Assembly (NCBI GenBank): GCA_004151065.3
Contig: NWUY0300048583.1
Coordinates: 5,127 to 22,790, forward strand
Source of the DNA: Larix sibirica
Taxonomy: Eukaryota; Streptophyta; Pinopsida; Pinales; Pinaceae
Length of the DNA stretch: 17,664 nt
Direction of reading: 5' to 3'
This document shows, piece after piece, positions 8,231 to 17,497 of the stretch. Under the pieces are notes generated by a model. It was not told where the DNA came from, ran no database searches, and saw only the letters and a list, made by a program, of their open reading frames with translations. Both the position numbers and the translations under genes were made by a program. How positions within the stretch are numbered: the stretch's first letter is position 1; each line of letters opens with the position of its first letter.

Positions 8231-9600
8231 AAGGAAATGAGAGCAAATACCATTTCAAAAGCCAAAACCATACTTGAAACTACACTAAAAATAAAACAAA
8301 CCCCATTGTGATCATCATTTAGGGATAATGCCAGTCCAAGACTATTATTTCAAGCCGAGGTGAAAGCATTCTATGGTATAATAGTGATTGTAAGGTCAAT
8401 ATGTGTGATAAATGGTTGAGTTTATAACCTATGTTGAAATATCATTTGACAAATGCTTAATTGTGAGTAAAAGTAATGGTTGCACAACAACGATCAAACA
8501 CTGATTACAAACATGGTTTATGGGAAATACAATCAAAATAAGGAGCTATGATTAAAAGAATTGAACATGGATCTTAGAAATATTGGATTAGGATAAAATG
8601 ATAAAATATACCCTTTATAAAATCAGTACAAATTATACTTAGGGCACATTAAATATTCATAATCGAAAATCATAAATGGATCATAGTTCAAAGAAAACAT
8701 TACCTTTCGATCTTACCCAAACCAAGGACCAAAAGCGCTTTACGCTAAGTTTGAAGCATATACATTTTGAATGAAATTTCAATCACTAAGAATAAACTCA
8801 ACTTAACCGCATGTTCATGCGACAAAATGAAGAACTAGAAACATCCAGAGTTACTGCAAATTGTTAGAATAATTTAAAAGTTGTTATTTGTTGACAAGTT
8901 CAATTTTAATTTCATGACACATGCATTAAATTAACAATTAGCGCCAATATCACATTACGTAGTGAACCATAAAATGAGAACATCTAACAAATTTACAAAA
9001 ATAAGAACATAGCAATTTTCAGTAGCTACCGAAAACCATGATAAATTATAAAATTGTATGTTGGGTCAATAAAACTTTGTATTATATTTTGACTACCAAT
9101 GCTTGATCAAAATACGTCTTTAAAATGATAAAATAATTCAAGTCTGTAAGATGCTAAAATCATTCAGCTGTTTGCAAATACTTTTCATTCAGATGATCAA
9201 ATTAGAATAAGTAGATAACCATTTAGTAAACAAATATAATTAAAATGAAAAGATTGCAGAAAAACCATAATCAAACTAAGCCAATCAAAATAATCATTAA
9301 AAGATGATTTAGTTTTAGAAAAACATCAACATTATATGTGAACAAGAAGCTCAACTGATTAGGACCAAACCATTTCAATTATAATGTCAAGGCATGCAAA
9401 TCTTACTAAATACAGACATAATATAACATAACCTTTGGAACTCATGATTCATATAGCCAAAAGATATTATGAAATGATAAGGAAATCAATTCAAATAGAG
9501 CATCCAAAATAAAGGTTTCAAAACCAAGATTAGATTAGATGCCCATTCGACAATGGAAGGGGGTCCTTCCTTTTTAATAAAAATGAAAGGGATTTGTTGT
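8231..9600. other. non-coding right part of the insertion
   Basis: AT-rich DNA, upstream of the minus-strand pseudogene. I see no open frame of note on either strand and no tRNA-complementary primer site. It could hold the promoter or leader of the pseudogene; no convincing TATA box or splice pair can be fixed by eye. Confidence 0.6.
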
Positions 9601-9943
9601 GAAGCCAATAGGTTATTGACCATATTTTGAAGAGAATAGTGTATACTGCTGTTTACATCTTGTATCGAGGTAAAATCAAAGTCAACAACGACAAGACACC
9701 CTATGAATTGCGGAAAGGCAGACCGTCATCTATCAAATATTTTAGAATATTTGGAAGCAAGTGTTATATCAAGAGATATGATGAGGATATTGACAAGTTT
9801 GATTCAGGGGAAGATGAAGGAATTTTTCTTGGTTATTCATTAAACAACAAATCCTATAGATGTTATAACAAAAGATTACAAAATATTGTTGAAAGTATAA
9901 ATGTTAGAATAGATGAAGCAAGGCCTCAAGAAAAAAAACAATA
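9601..9943 (+). pseudogene. integrase C-terminal part
   Basis: Copia sequence resumes here. VYTAVYILYRGK followed by NNDKTPYELRKGRPS is the conserved end of the copia integrase core, and FRIFGSKCYIKR to FDSGEDEGIFLGYS is the adjacent C-terminal region. The open frame covers 9627-9944 and ends at TAG. Its apparent first codon (TTG) is only where the frame becomes open. The small shift near 9620-9632 corresponds to the scar of the insertion. The C-terminal region normally helps bind the cDNA ends. Confidence 0.9.
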
Positions 9944-10103
9944 GGAAGAAAGAATGCAGCAAAGAAGAAGAAGAAGAAAACAAAAAAGAGGAAATCGAAA
10001 CAAAACACCAAGATACACAAGCCCCATCAAGGTTTGTGAAAAAGAACCATTTAGAAGACTTAATTCTTGGTAAAAAAATGCAATAACACAAACTAGGTGA
10101 AAA
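9944..10103 (+). pseudogene. integrase-RT linker
   Basis: A basic, repetitive stretch encodes a run of Arg and Lys (9965-9985). It is followed in another frame by PSRFVKKNHLEDLILG (10024-10071), a piece recognisable from the linker between integrase and reverse transcriptase in plant copia polyproteins. At least two indels lie in this short region, and stops occur in all frames. Confidence 0.75.
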
Positions 10104-10945
10104 TTGTCAAGCATTTTTGGACAAGTCAATCTTTCCCTATTGTCCAAAATAGAAACTAAAAACTTTAAAGAATCAAGTAAAGATGAGAGTTGGATTGCTA
10201 TTATGAATGAAGAATTGGATCAAATTAAGAAGAACCAAACTTGGGAACTTGTCCCAAGACCTAAGGACATGAATGTGATTGGAACAAAGTGTGTCTTTAC
10301 AAATAAGTTAAATGAAGATGGAAAAGTTGTTAGAAACAAATTGAGATTGGTCTGTAAGGGATATGCTCAAGTTGAAGGCATTGAATTTGAAGAAACCTTT
10401 TCTCCTATGGATAGACTAGAAGCCATTAGAATGTTTTAAATATCACATGTTACAATAATTTCAAAGTTTACCAAATGGATGTCAAGTCAACATTCCTAAA
10501 TGGAAACCTAGAAGAGGAAGAAGTGTACATTGAGCAAACTGATGGATTTAAACTGGCAGAAGACAAATACTATGTATGTAGACTAAAGAGAGAACTTTAT
10601 GGTCTAAAGGAAGCTTCTAGACCATGGTATTCAAGACTTAAGAAATACCTACAACAATAAGGTTTCAAAAGAGGAGTTGCAGATAGTAATCTCTACACCA
10701 AGTTTGGAAATGAACATATGATTATTATTGTGGTTTATGTAGATGACATCATTTTTGGAAGTGATATTGACAATTTGAGTCAAACGTTTTCCGAGGAGAT
10801 GCAAAAAGAATTTGAGATGTCTATGTTGGGAGAGTTGTAATTCTTCCTTGGTCTACATATTTCCCAATTTAAAAAAGGAATATTCATTTCACAAACTAAA
10901 TATATTAAAGAAATGTTGAAATTTTTTGGAATGGAATATTGAAAC
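10104..10945 (+). pseudogene. reverse transcriptase (RVT_2), frameshifted
   Basis: Reverse transcriptase copies the element RNA into cDNA. Segment 1 (to 10439) contains [19 protein letters not shown] and [20 protein letters not shown], the standard opening of copia RT. A frameshift at 10435-10475 leads to MDVKSTFLNGNLEEEEVYIE, whose Asp (10478-10480) is the first catalytic residue. LYGLKEASRPWY follows. TAA at 10658 interrupts, but the frame continues through VVYVDDIIFGS (the catalytic YVDD at 10736-10747) and then past TAA near 10838 to FFLGLHISQ and FISQTKYIKEML. All three catalytic Asp codons are intact. The copy is inactive because of the breaks. Confidence 0.93.
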
Positions 10946-11214
10946 CTATCAGCACTCCCATGGTTACAGGGTGCAAATTGAGCAAAGATGATGAATCATT
11001 AGAAGCAAATCATTGAAACTCAGTACATGTCAATGGTTGTTAGCTTATTATATGTGACAACATCAAGGCCAGATGCTATGGAAGCAGTAGGATTTGTTCC
11101 AAGATTTCAATCTATTCCAAAGGAGACACATGTTCAAGTAGTAAAAAGAATCTTCAGATATATAAAACACACTTTGGAATTTGGACTTTGGTATCCGAAA
11201 GGTGAGGATTTCAC
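10946..11214 (+). pseudogene. RT-RNase H connection
   Basis: PISTPMVTGCKLSKDDESLEA at about 10950-11010 is the conserved connection after the copia RT. A frameshift near 11015 then leads to MVVSLLYVTTSRPDAMEAVG and IPKETHVQVVKRIFRYIKHT. The segment 11027-11233 is open for 68 codons. The order and wording leave no doubt about its copia origin. Confidence 0.88.
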
Positions 11215-11655
11215 TTTTGACAACATATATTGATGCAGGTTGGGCAGATAATATTGATGACATAAAAAGTACAAGTGGAGGAGCATTCTTTTTGGGTAAC
11301 TGTTTAATATCTTGGTTGAGCAAAAATGAATCTGTAATATATATATCTACAACAGAAGTTGAATACATCGCAGCATCATCTTGTTGCGCTCCAGTTCTAT
11401 GGATGAATCAAACATTGCAAGTCATTAAGGTAGAATACAAAAATCCAATCTCCTTAATGTGTGACTACACTAGTGCCATAAACATATCCAAGAACCCTAT
11501 TATGCACTAAAAAAAACACATTCCAATCAAGTATCATTTTTTAAGGGAACAAGTTTCAGAACATATTGCCAAGCTGGAATACATTGCTATTAAGGAACAT
11601 ATTGTAAATATATTTACCAAACCCCTTCCCAGAGATACATTTGAATATCTTTGAC
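11215..11655 (+). pseudogene. RNase H and end of pol
   Basis: RNase H degrades the RNA strand after copying. TYIDAGWADNIDDIKSTSG keeps the first catalytic Asp of the usual DADWA motif, although the second Asp has become Gly. STTEVEYIAAS keeps the Glu, and MCDYTSAI keeps the third Asp. The frame starting at 11181 ends at TAA (11508) after NPIMH and continues with KHIPIKYHFLREQV and NIFTKPLPRDTFEYL. The latter is the conserved end of plant copia polyproteins, stopping at TGA about 11653. Confidence 0.92.
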
Positions 11656-11997
11656 AAAACTTGGGGGTAGTTTTTATCCATAAATAGATACACAAGCTTA
11701 GGGGGACCAACCCTTTTCCAATGGTGTGGCGTTGCAGGCAAGGGGAGAATTGTAGACATGAAACGATGTGTAGACACAAGGATACGCATAAGCTTAGGGG
11801 GAGAAACCTTTTTACATTGGTGAAAAAGGGGGATAAATTGCGTAGGGGTAGAATTTGAATATAATAAAACTATGTAGAGACACAATTCCATAGTGATAGA
11901 ATTGTGCAAAAACATAATTGCGCAGAGATAGAATTACAGACAAGGGGAATATCTACAGGTTTGTTGCGGAATTGTCTAAAGGTTGCCATCAATCAAC
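11656..11997 (+). other. 3' untranslated region with decayed repeats
   Basis: Non-coding, between the pol stop and the polypurine tract. It contains a 36-bp repeat at 11691-11726 and 11787-11822 (core AAGCTTAGGGGGA). It also contains a 20-bp repeat at 11836-11855 and 11916-11935 (AATTGCG...TAGAATT). Several G-rich purine runs resemble extra polypurine tracts. Confidence 0.75.
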
Positions 11998-12006
11998 AAA
12001 GGGGGA
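11998..12006 (+). other. polypurine tract
   Basis: AAAGGGGGA lies immediately before the 3' LTR, at the expected site of the RNase H-resistant primer for plus-strand synthesis. Three or four bases separate it from the LTR start chosen here. Confidence 0.85.
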
Positions 12007-12382
12007 TATTTTTGGAAATATTGTTATCATTAATTTCAAAGGAAAGAATATATTGTTTTCATTAATGCCAAAGACAGGGGGAGACTATAAATAGAGATTG
12101 CAAGATGAATATTGTTGGAAATATTGTTTTTGGATGCCTAGTTTCGACACCCTATATTTGAAGGACCTTTTACTCTATATACCTAGATCAAATTGGAGTA
12201 AAGGCTACATGTTTGGAAATATTATTCCGATACCTTTCCAATGGTATATGGAACTCCCTCTAAATCCATAGGAATGAGGAGATATGAAATAATTTGCAAA
12301 ATCAACCCAACGAGAATGTTAGGTCGGCCCTGCTAGGATATTGAACAATGTTATGTTGGCCCAAAAAGTGATTTAAGAACAC

Positions 12383-12390
12383 TATAAATA
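12383..12390 (+). promoter_or_regulatory. TATA box of 3' LTR
   Basis: TATAAATA in the context CAC-TATAAATA-AGTGG is a good plant TATA box, better than its counterpart at 804-810. In this LTR it would direct transcription out of the element into the right flank, if it were not silenced. Activity is not shown by the sequence. Confidence 0.6.
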
Positions 12391-12653
12391 AGTGGATCGC
12401 TCCCTTATTTGATTATTTTTATTCAAGCATTCATGCATCTCTAAAAACGGTGTGCACTTGTGAAAGAGGAAGGTATTCTAGGGTTTGAAGATGTTTTCCG
12501 GGTTTTTGAAGATATTCTTGATGATATTCTTTTGAAGGTTTTTATTAAAGTTTTCTAAGGTTCTCTGAGGAAGAAGAGGAGCACCTTTTGAAGAGGAAGG
12601 GATTTTTTCTTGCAGGCTATTCATTGGATGAGGTATAGAAGTTGAATATTGTG

Positions 12654-13180
12654 CAGTAGTAAATATTTCCTTGTGCATAGCAGAGTGTGATAGAACAAAG
12701 AGTGACAATACTGAAGATTGTCTTGCGTAGAGTAGAGTAGAGTGTGACAATAATGAAGACTATCTTGTGCAGAGTAGAGTGAAACATAATAGAGTGTGAC
12801 AGTAATGAATACTATCTTGCACAGAGTAGAGTGTGACATAACATAATACGACAATAGTAAATATTGTCTTGTGCGAAGCAAAATAAAGTATGACAATAGT
12901 AAATATTGTCTCGCGTGAAGCAAAATAGAGTGTGACAATAGTGAATAATATCTTGTGCATAGCATAGTGCGAAATAACAGAGTATGATAGTAGTGAAGAT
13001 TTTCTTGCGCACTATAGAGTGTGATAGAGTAAAATGTTCCTGTAGTCATGTGTAGAGCAAGTTTGACAGAGCAGAGTGTGATAGTAGTGAGGATTATCTT
13101 GTGTAGAGTAGAGTGCGACAAAGCAAAGTGTGACAATAGTATTGCACATAGTAGAGTGCGACAGAGCAGAGCATACTGCA
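12654..13180 (+). repeat. tandem array in 3' LTR, units mainly 42 and 52 bp
   Basis: Units start at about 12654, 12706, 12748, 12800, 12852, 12894, 12936, 12988, 13025, 13082 and 13134. Counted lengths are 52, 42, 52, 52, 42, 42, 52, 37, 57, 52 and a partial unit. The early order (42, 52, 52, 42) matches the array of the 5' LTR, so the arrays are homologous. The later units differ. The 210-codon minus-strand frame over this array is repetitive and not a gene. Confidence 0.93.
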
Positions 13181-13466
13181 ACAAAACAAGAAGGTACATT
13201 AGTGTACATAAGTTAGAATTGTTTTGCAGTGCAAAATAAAAACTGGTGCACATGAGTTAGATGTGTTTTATGAAGTACAGTGCGCAACAGGAAAATCATG
13301 TAGAAGACAAACTTGGAGTAAGAAACAACGTAGTATTGAATCTAGTGATAGATACACAGGAAGTTACAGGAAGTGCATAGGTCATGTTACAGGGACTCAT
13401 GAAAAAAATATACACATAAAGTAGGTGGTTTCCTATGCAATATGTGTTGAGCCGTTGTTTAGCTAG

Positions 13467-13580
13467 GGAGATTGGTGTCTCTAGCAAGTTGGTGCTTGCA
13501 AACATTATAACAACGAGTTGGTCACTCAGTTGAGGAGATTGGTGTCTCTAGCAAGTTGGTTCTTGCAAACCTTATAACAA
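13467..13580 (+). repeat. tandem duplication of about 67 bp in 3' LTR
   Basis: Two copies of GAGATTGGTGTCTCTAGCAA...CTTGCAAAC...TTATAACAAC lie head to tail. The 5' LTR holds the same pair with a shortened first copy. Confidence 0.85.
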
Positions 13581-13810
13581 CAGGTTGGTGCTTGTAATTA
13601 TTATAATAGTAGGTTCGTTCCTACTCAAGATTCATAAAGATAAAAATCATCGTGGTTTTCTCCCGTTTGGGTTTCCATGTTACATCTTATGTTCTATGGT
13701 TTGAATCCACCTGTGTTGATTATTACGAATTGTTTGATGAACGAGTAAAGAAATAAAAAAGTACGTTATACTAATTCACCTCCCCTCTTAGTATAACCAT
13801 AAATACAACA

Positions 13811-13815
13811 ACATA
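13811..13815. repeat. right target-site duplication (ACATA)
   Basis: Identical to 454-458. It directly follows the terminal CA of the 3' LTR. Confidence 0.9.
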
Positions 13816-16599
13816 AAATCAAATGATCTCACCCATTTGCGCAAAGTTAATCACACAAAGTTTAACATAAGGGGTACCTCCATGAATGGTTGAGATTTCA
13901 TCATGCGATCAAGATCATTAGATCATGATTGCTTGCATATAGAGAGGTGTTCAATATTTTTCATGTGTGGCATTGCCGCGAATGGATAGGATTGCATCAA
14001 GTAAGTTGGATAAGCTAATCAAAGTCATCCACACAAGGATGAAGCCCTCGATGTTTAGAATAGGTGGACCTGCAAGGTTTAAATAGGTTTTTATGACATG
14101 GAGGGCCAAGGATGACATGGAATACCCCATAGATGACATATAGGACTTAGGCGAACACCAATGCCACCTTTTATCATGCCACATCAACATCCTGCTATGT
14201 TAGTGTATGAAAATTTTGAAAGATAAAAAAGTTTGAAGCTAAAAATTTGTTTTGGCCATAAAAAGAGCATATGAAGTCAAAATTCAATGAATTTTTCTGT
14301 GCTTTTCTTCAATGAGGAGGACTACAAAAATTCCAGGGAGAGCCATGGGCTTGCTTAGCTCTTGTTTTCAAGAAAATGTGAAATAGTAAATTTTAAAGAA
14401 TAGTACCCAGTTGATTGATAAGGACCCCGATAGGGTTGGAATTTTTATGGTGCAATCCTTGAATAAGAACATAGAAAACCCAAGGATATTTTGGCTAAAT
14501 TCCAAGGGGTGTGGAAAAGAGATGCAAAAAACAACCAAAATCCACTATTTTAGGGCACTTTTTGAGGATTTTGAAAAACTTGGATGAGAAAAGTGACCCA
14601 AGATGTCGAAACCAAAAACCAATATTTTATCGACATTTTACCTTCTCAATGAGATGAACAAATTTGATTAGAATAAGTATTCCTAGTTTTGCTCTATTTG
14701 GAGATAACAGTTTTTGGTAAAAATTTAAGTCTTGAAGAAGTGCAAAAATTAAAAATTAAAAATTCCATATTTTTATAGGAAATGCCTAGAACATCATATC
14801 AAGGATTTGGAAGTTTAGTACTCACAATCATATGGGATATCATTTCTCGATACAATTTTTTTCTTGAATCTTACCAAATTTTCTTCTACAGGTTTCTAAA
14901 GTTGGTCTCTAAGACTAAATGCATCTATAATAAGAGTGCAGAATTGGGGAAAAAGTGCTAACTTTGGAGGTCTGTAACTTTTAGCTAAGAACCCATAATT
15001 AAGCTCAAGTAGAGACATTGGAAAGGTAATGCATGGGAGAATATAATAGAAGGTGCTGATTTTTTAAATATGTTTCTATTTGTTTTAGAAAGCAAGCATG
15101 ACAAAGCTCTGGGAATGATTGGGCAAGACAGTTTCAATGTGTGTAACTTCCAAAGTATCCTAAACTTTGGGAAATAGTTGTAGGATGATATAGGAGTATG
15201 CTAAAGATGAAATTGAGTATAAATGATGATAAACATGCTATAATGGTGCTTGCACAATGGACTAAGCACAATTTGGGAAAGCAAAGCATGATATATTTCT
15301 CACTTACTAGCAATGTGAATGATTGATTGTTCCTTAGTCATAGTGTATGAAATGCATTTACTATATTTATAATGCTAAATATTGATTGCAAAGAAGGGTT
15401 GTGGGAGTCTGTATTTAGAGTAATTGATTATCATGCATAGTTGCCAAGGAAACAATGAAATCTAATGAGAATAAATAACATGTAGCTCCTATAGGTTGTG
15501 AATAGGTCATGGGTCAAGATCATCCTTGTGGGAAAGTGCATGCATGTTTGGAACAATTGCAAGTTATAAAACAACAACTTATGTGTAAATAATGGGAATA
15601 AGTGATGGAACTCTATTCACATAGAAACCTCTAATGGTGGAACAAGACATTTCAACATGCGGATCTATCATGTGGTTCATAATTGTAGCCAAGATTTCCA
15701 TGTCAAAGGAAATCAAGCTCCATAATTGAATGAGACCTAAAGACAACTAGAGAAAAGGAAAGATAATGGAATTTGAAAAGTCTCCAATTGGAATTGGAAT
15801 GACATTGATTGCAACACCATGAAGTGCTAGGAAGTCTAGCTAAGTCAATGTTTGGGAAAGGTTGGCCCATGAAGGAAAGCAATAAAGGAACCTGGTAATG
15901 CGACTTTCGGTTGGGCATTAGGAATGGTCAAGATGTGCTGTGATATAATTTCTCAAGTTAAATGGAGCAGTAATACAATGATGAGCATAATGAAAGGAAA
16001 AATCAAATTAAGAAAATGTTGCTTCCATATTCAAGTGGAACTTGAGGTTGGATGAAGATGGAAAATGAAGTTTTAGTAATGCTAAAGAAGGCTACATAAG
16101 GCCTAGAAAATTGTTGTAGCAGAAATTGTGGAACTATCCCAAATAAAACATAATTGATAAGAGGAGGATTTCTCACCTTAAACTTATTTTGTTTATAGCA
16201 TAATAATTGCATGCTTGAGAAGTAGCAAGTATGAATGTTTGGGCATTGGTGAATGGATACTTGGTGAGAAAATATTAATCAATGATCAATTGGGTGCTTG
16301 GAAAAGAGGAAATATGACCATGAGAGATACTTTATGCACTTTAATGCTCGATGAAAGAGATAATGCTGAAAATTCTCATGGTGAAGTAGTGGAGAATTTG
16401 GTCTAATTGTGATAAGTCCTTGTTCCCTTTGTTGTAGCAGGGATTCCACATTTCTCTTGTTAAAGAGTTGCACAATCTATTAGTGAAGGTGATGGAACCC
16501 TTCACATTTGCTATTTGTACTCTATGGATATAGATGAGTGGTCAACCGATAAACTCGATTTGATTGCCAAAATTGTTTAGAGGAAATTTTTGAAATACT
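13816..16599. other. gene-free right flank
   Basis: I find no gene, RNA gene or recognisable transposon domain in this long stretch. All open frames are short (up to about 80 codons) and lack motifs. It begins with a copy of the GAATGGTTGAGATT block also seen left of the element. It may be very old repeat sequence, but I cannot assign it. Confidence 0.6.
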
Positions 16600-16825
16600 T
16601 TTAAAACAAAAATTGAGCAAATAAACTTCTAAAATGCAAAAAAAATATTTAACTTAAAAAAAAACAAATCTCTTTTTAATTCAATTTATTAATTTTTTTT
16701 CATTTCAAAAAAAAATATTTATCTTTTATATATCTAAAAATTATATTCTAGATATTCTTAATTGATGTCATAGTACCTCTCAATTACTACTCTAATGTGA
16801 TGGATCATCTTTTTGGAATCTCTCT
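16600..16825. repeat. A/T-rich low-complexity stretch
   Basis: Long A runs and T runs (16615-16740) are broken by few G or C. The rest up to the tandem repeat is ordinary AT-rich sequence. No gene. Confidence 0.7.
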
Positions 16826-17286
16826 CACCACATGTTTACATAAGGAGATATTTTGTCAATCATTTGGCTACATAACATTTTAAACATTGTGTCAAATCCT
16901 CACAGCTTAAAATATCATCTCTATCATCTTTGTAAATTGACATGAGTGATCTTTTAATATTTTCTTGTGGGTCACAACCACAAAGGTTCTATAATAGGAC
17001 CAACTTTTCTAAAGATATAGATATACGGTACAAATCCAATAATAATGCATCAATTTTTGTTACACCACATGTTTTACCGTGATATTTTGTCATCATTTAG
17101 CTATACAATATCTTAACTATTGTGTCAAATCCCTACAGCGTAAATATCACCTCTGCCATTTTTATCAATTCACATGAATGATTTGCTTAAATTTTCTTGT
17201 GATTCACAACACCGTGATTCTATAATAAGACCAACTTTTCTAAAGATATATGGTACAAATCCAATAATAATGCATCAAATTTGTCA
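16826..17286. repeat. degenerate tandem duplication, period about 237 bp
   Basis: Copy 1 starts at 16826 and copy 2 at 17063, both with CACCACATG. Shared landmarks in order are GATATTTTGTCA, ATTGTGTCAAATCC, TTTTCTTGTG, ACCAACTTTTCTAAAGATAT, GGTACAAATCCAATAATAA and ATGCATCAA. Copies differ by many substitutions and small indels; copy 2 is about 14 bp shorter. Confidence 0.9.
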
Positions 17287-17295
17287 CGTAGAAAA

Positions 17296-17497
17296 ATAGT
17301 ACAAAAACATGACGCACAAAGTCCCTACTATATAGACCATACTTAATTGCCTAGCCTTGCCTTTGTATTTATTGATAATTGCTTAGTATAACATCAATAG
17401 TACAAAAACATGACGCACAAAGCCCCTACTATATAGACCATACTTAATTGCCTAGCCTTGCCTTTGTATTGATTGATAATTGCTTGGTATAACATCA
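17296..17497. repeat. near-perfect 101-bp tandem duplication
   Basis: 17296-17396 and 17397-17497 are the same 101-bp sequence with three mismatches by eye (T/C in AAAGTCCC, T/G in TATTTATTG, A/G in GCTTAGT) and no indel. It directly follows the older 237-bp pair and is clearly more recent. No coding content. Confidence 0.95.

Larger units (their letters stand above)
5140..9600. mobile_element. about 4.4-kb insertion splitting integrase (class unknown)
   Basis: Copia integrase reads normally up to about 5137 and resumes at about 9601. The DNA between is AT-rich, unrelated to copia and carries a decayed minus-strand gene (6544-8230). The integrase segment at the break appears on both sides: 5106-5137 and 9601-9631 share GAAGC, GGTTAT, TGAC and TTGAA in order, with indels. 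This could be a long, decayed target duplication or a repair scar. I found no LTRs, no poly-A tail and no convincing terminal repeats; one weak inverted pair lies at 5228-5247 and 9544-9563. The exact ends and the class of element remain open. Confidence 0.7.
459..13810 (+). mobile_element. decayed, nearly complete Ty1/copia LTR retrotransposon (interrupted)
   Basis: A 13.35-kb copy on the plus strand shows every structural part: target-site duplications, two LTRs, an initiator-Met tRNA primer-binding site, gag, protease, integrase, reverse transcriptase, RNase H and a polypurine tract. Integrase before reverse transcriptase is the Ty1/copia order, not gypsy. About 4.4 kb of foreign DNA inside integrase explains most of the excess length; without it the element is about 8.9 kb. 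Every coding segment carries frameshifts or stops, so the copy is dead. The Gag is long, with a coiled coil and several zinc knuckles, as in the plant copia lineage whose C-terminal RNase H ends near an FTKPLP motif. I cannot name the family without a database. Confidence 0.95.
12010..13810 (+). repeat. 3' LTR (1801 bp)
   Basis: It aligns with 459-2114. The end is certain: AAATACAACA at 13801-13810 is followed at once by the duplicated ACATA. The start is less crisp. TTTTGGAAATATTG replaces the canonical TGTTGGAAATATTG, so the TG has become TT. It holds about 37 bp more than the 5' LTR in its first 100 bp, a small tandem duplication around TTGTTATCATTAAT. A hand count over the U3 part (about 12113-12490 against 530-910) gives about 50 differences in 385 positions. 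Confidence 0.93.

Noticed and set aside
8231-9600. Possible intron splice signals upstream of the minus-strand pseudogene (for example TTTGCAG and AAAGGTAATG)
   Set aside because: The signals are too short and no coding exon can be shown between them.
5140-9600. LTR retrotransposon or LINE origin of the nested insert
   Set aside because: By eye the left and right 1.4-kb parts are not direct repeats of each other. There is no primer-binding site, poly-A tail or reverse transcriptase. A decayed non-autonomous element remains possible.
12621-13253. 210-codon minus-strand open frame, the longest in the window
   Set aside because: It coincides with the tandem array of the 3' LTR, is low-complexity, and its counterpart in the 5' LTR has a different structure. 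It is a periodicity artefact.
16215-16406. 63-codon plus-strand open frame
   Set aside because: No motif, no neighbouring coding evidence, and of a length expected by chance.
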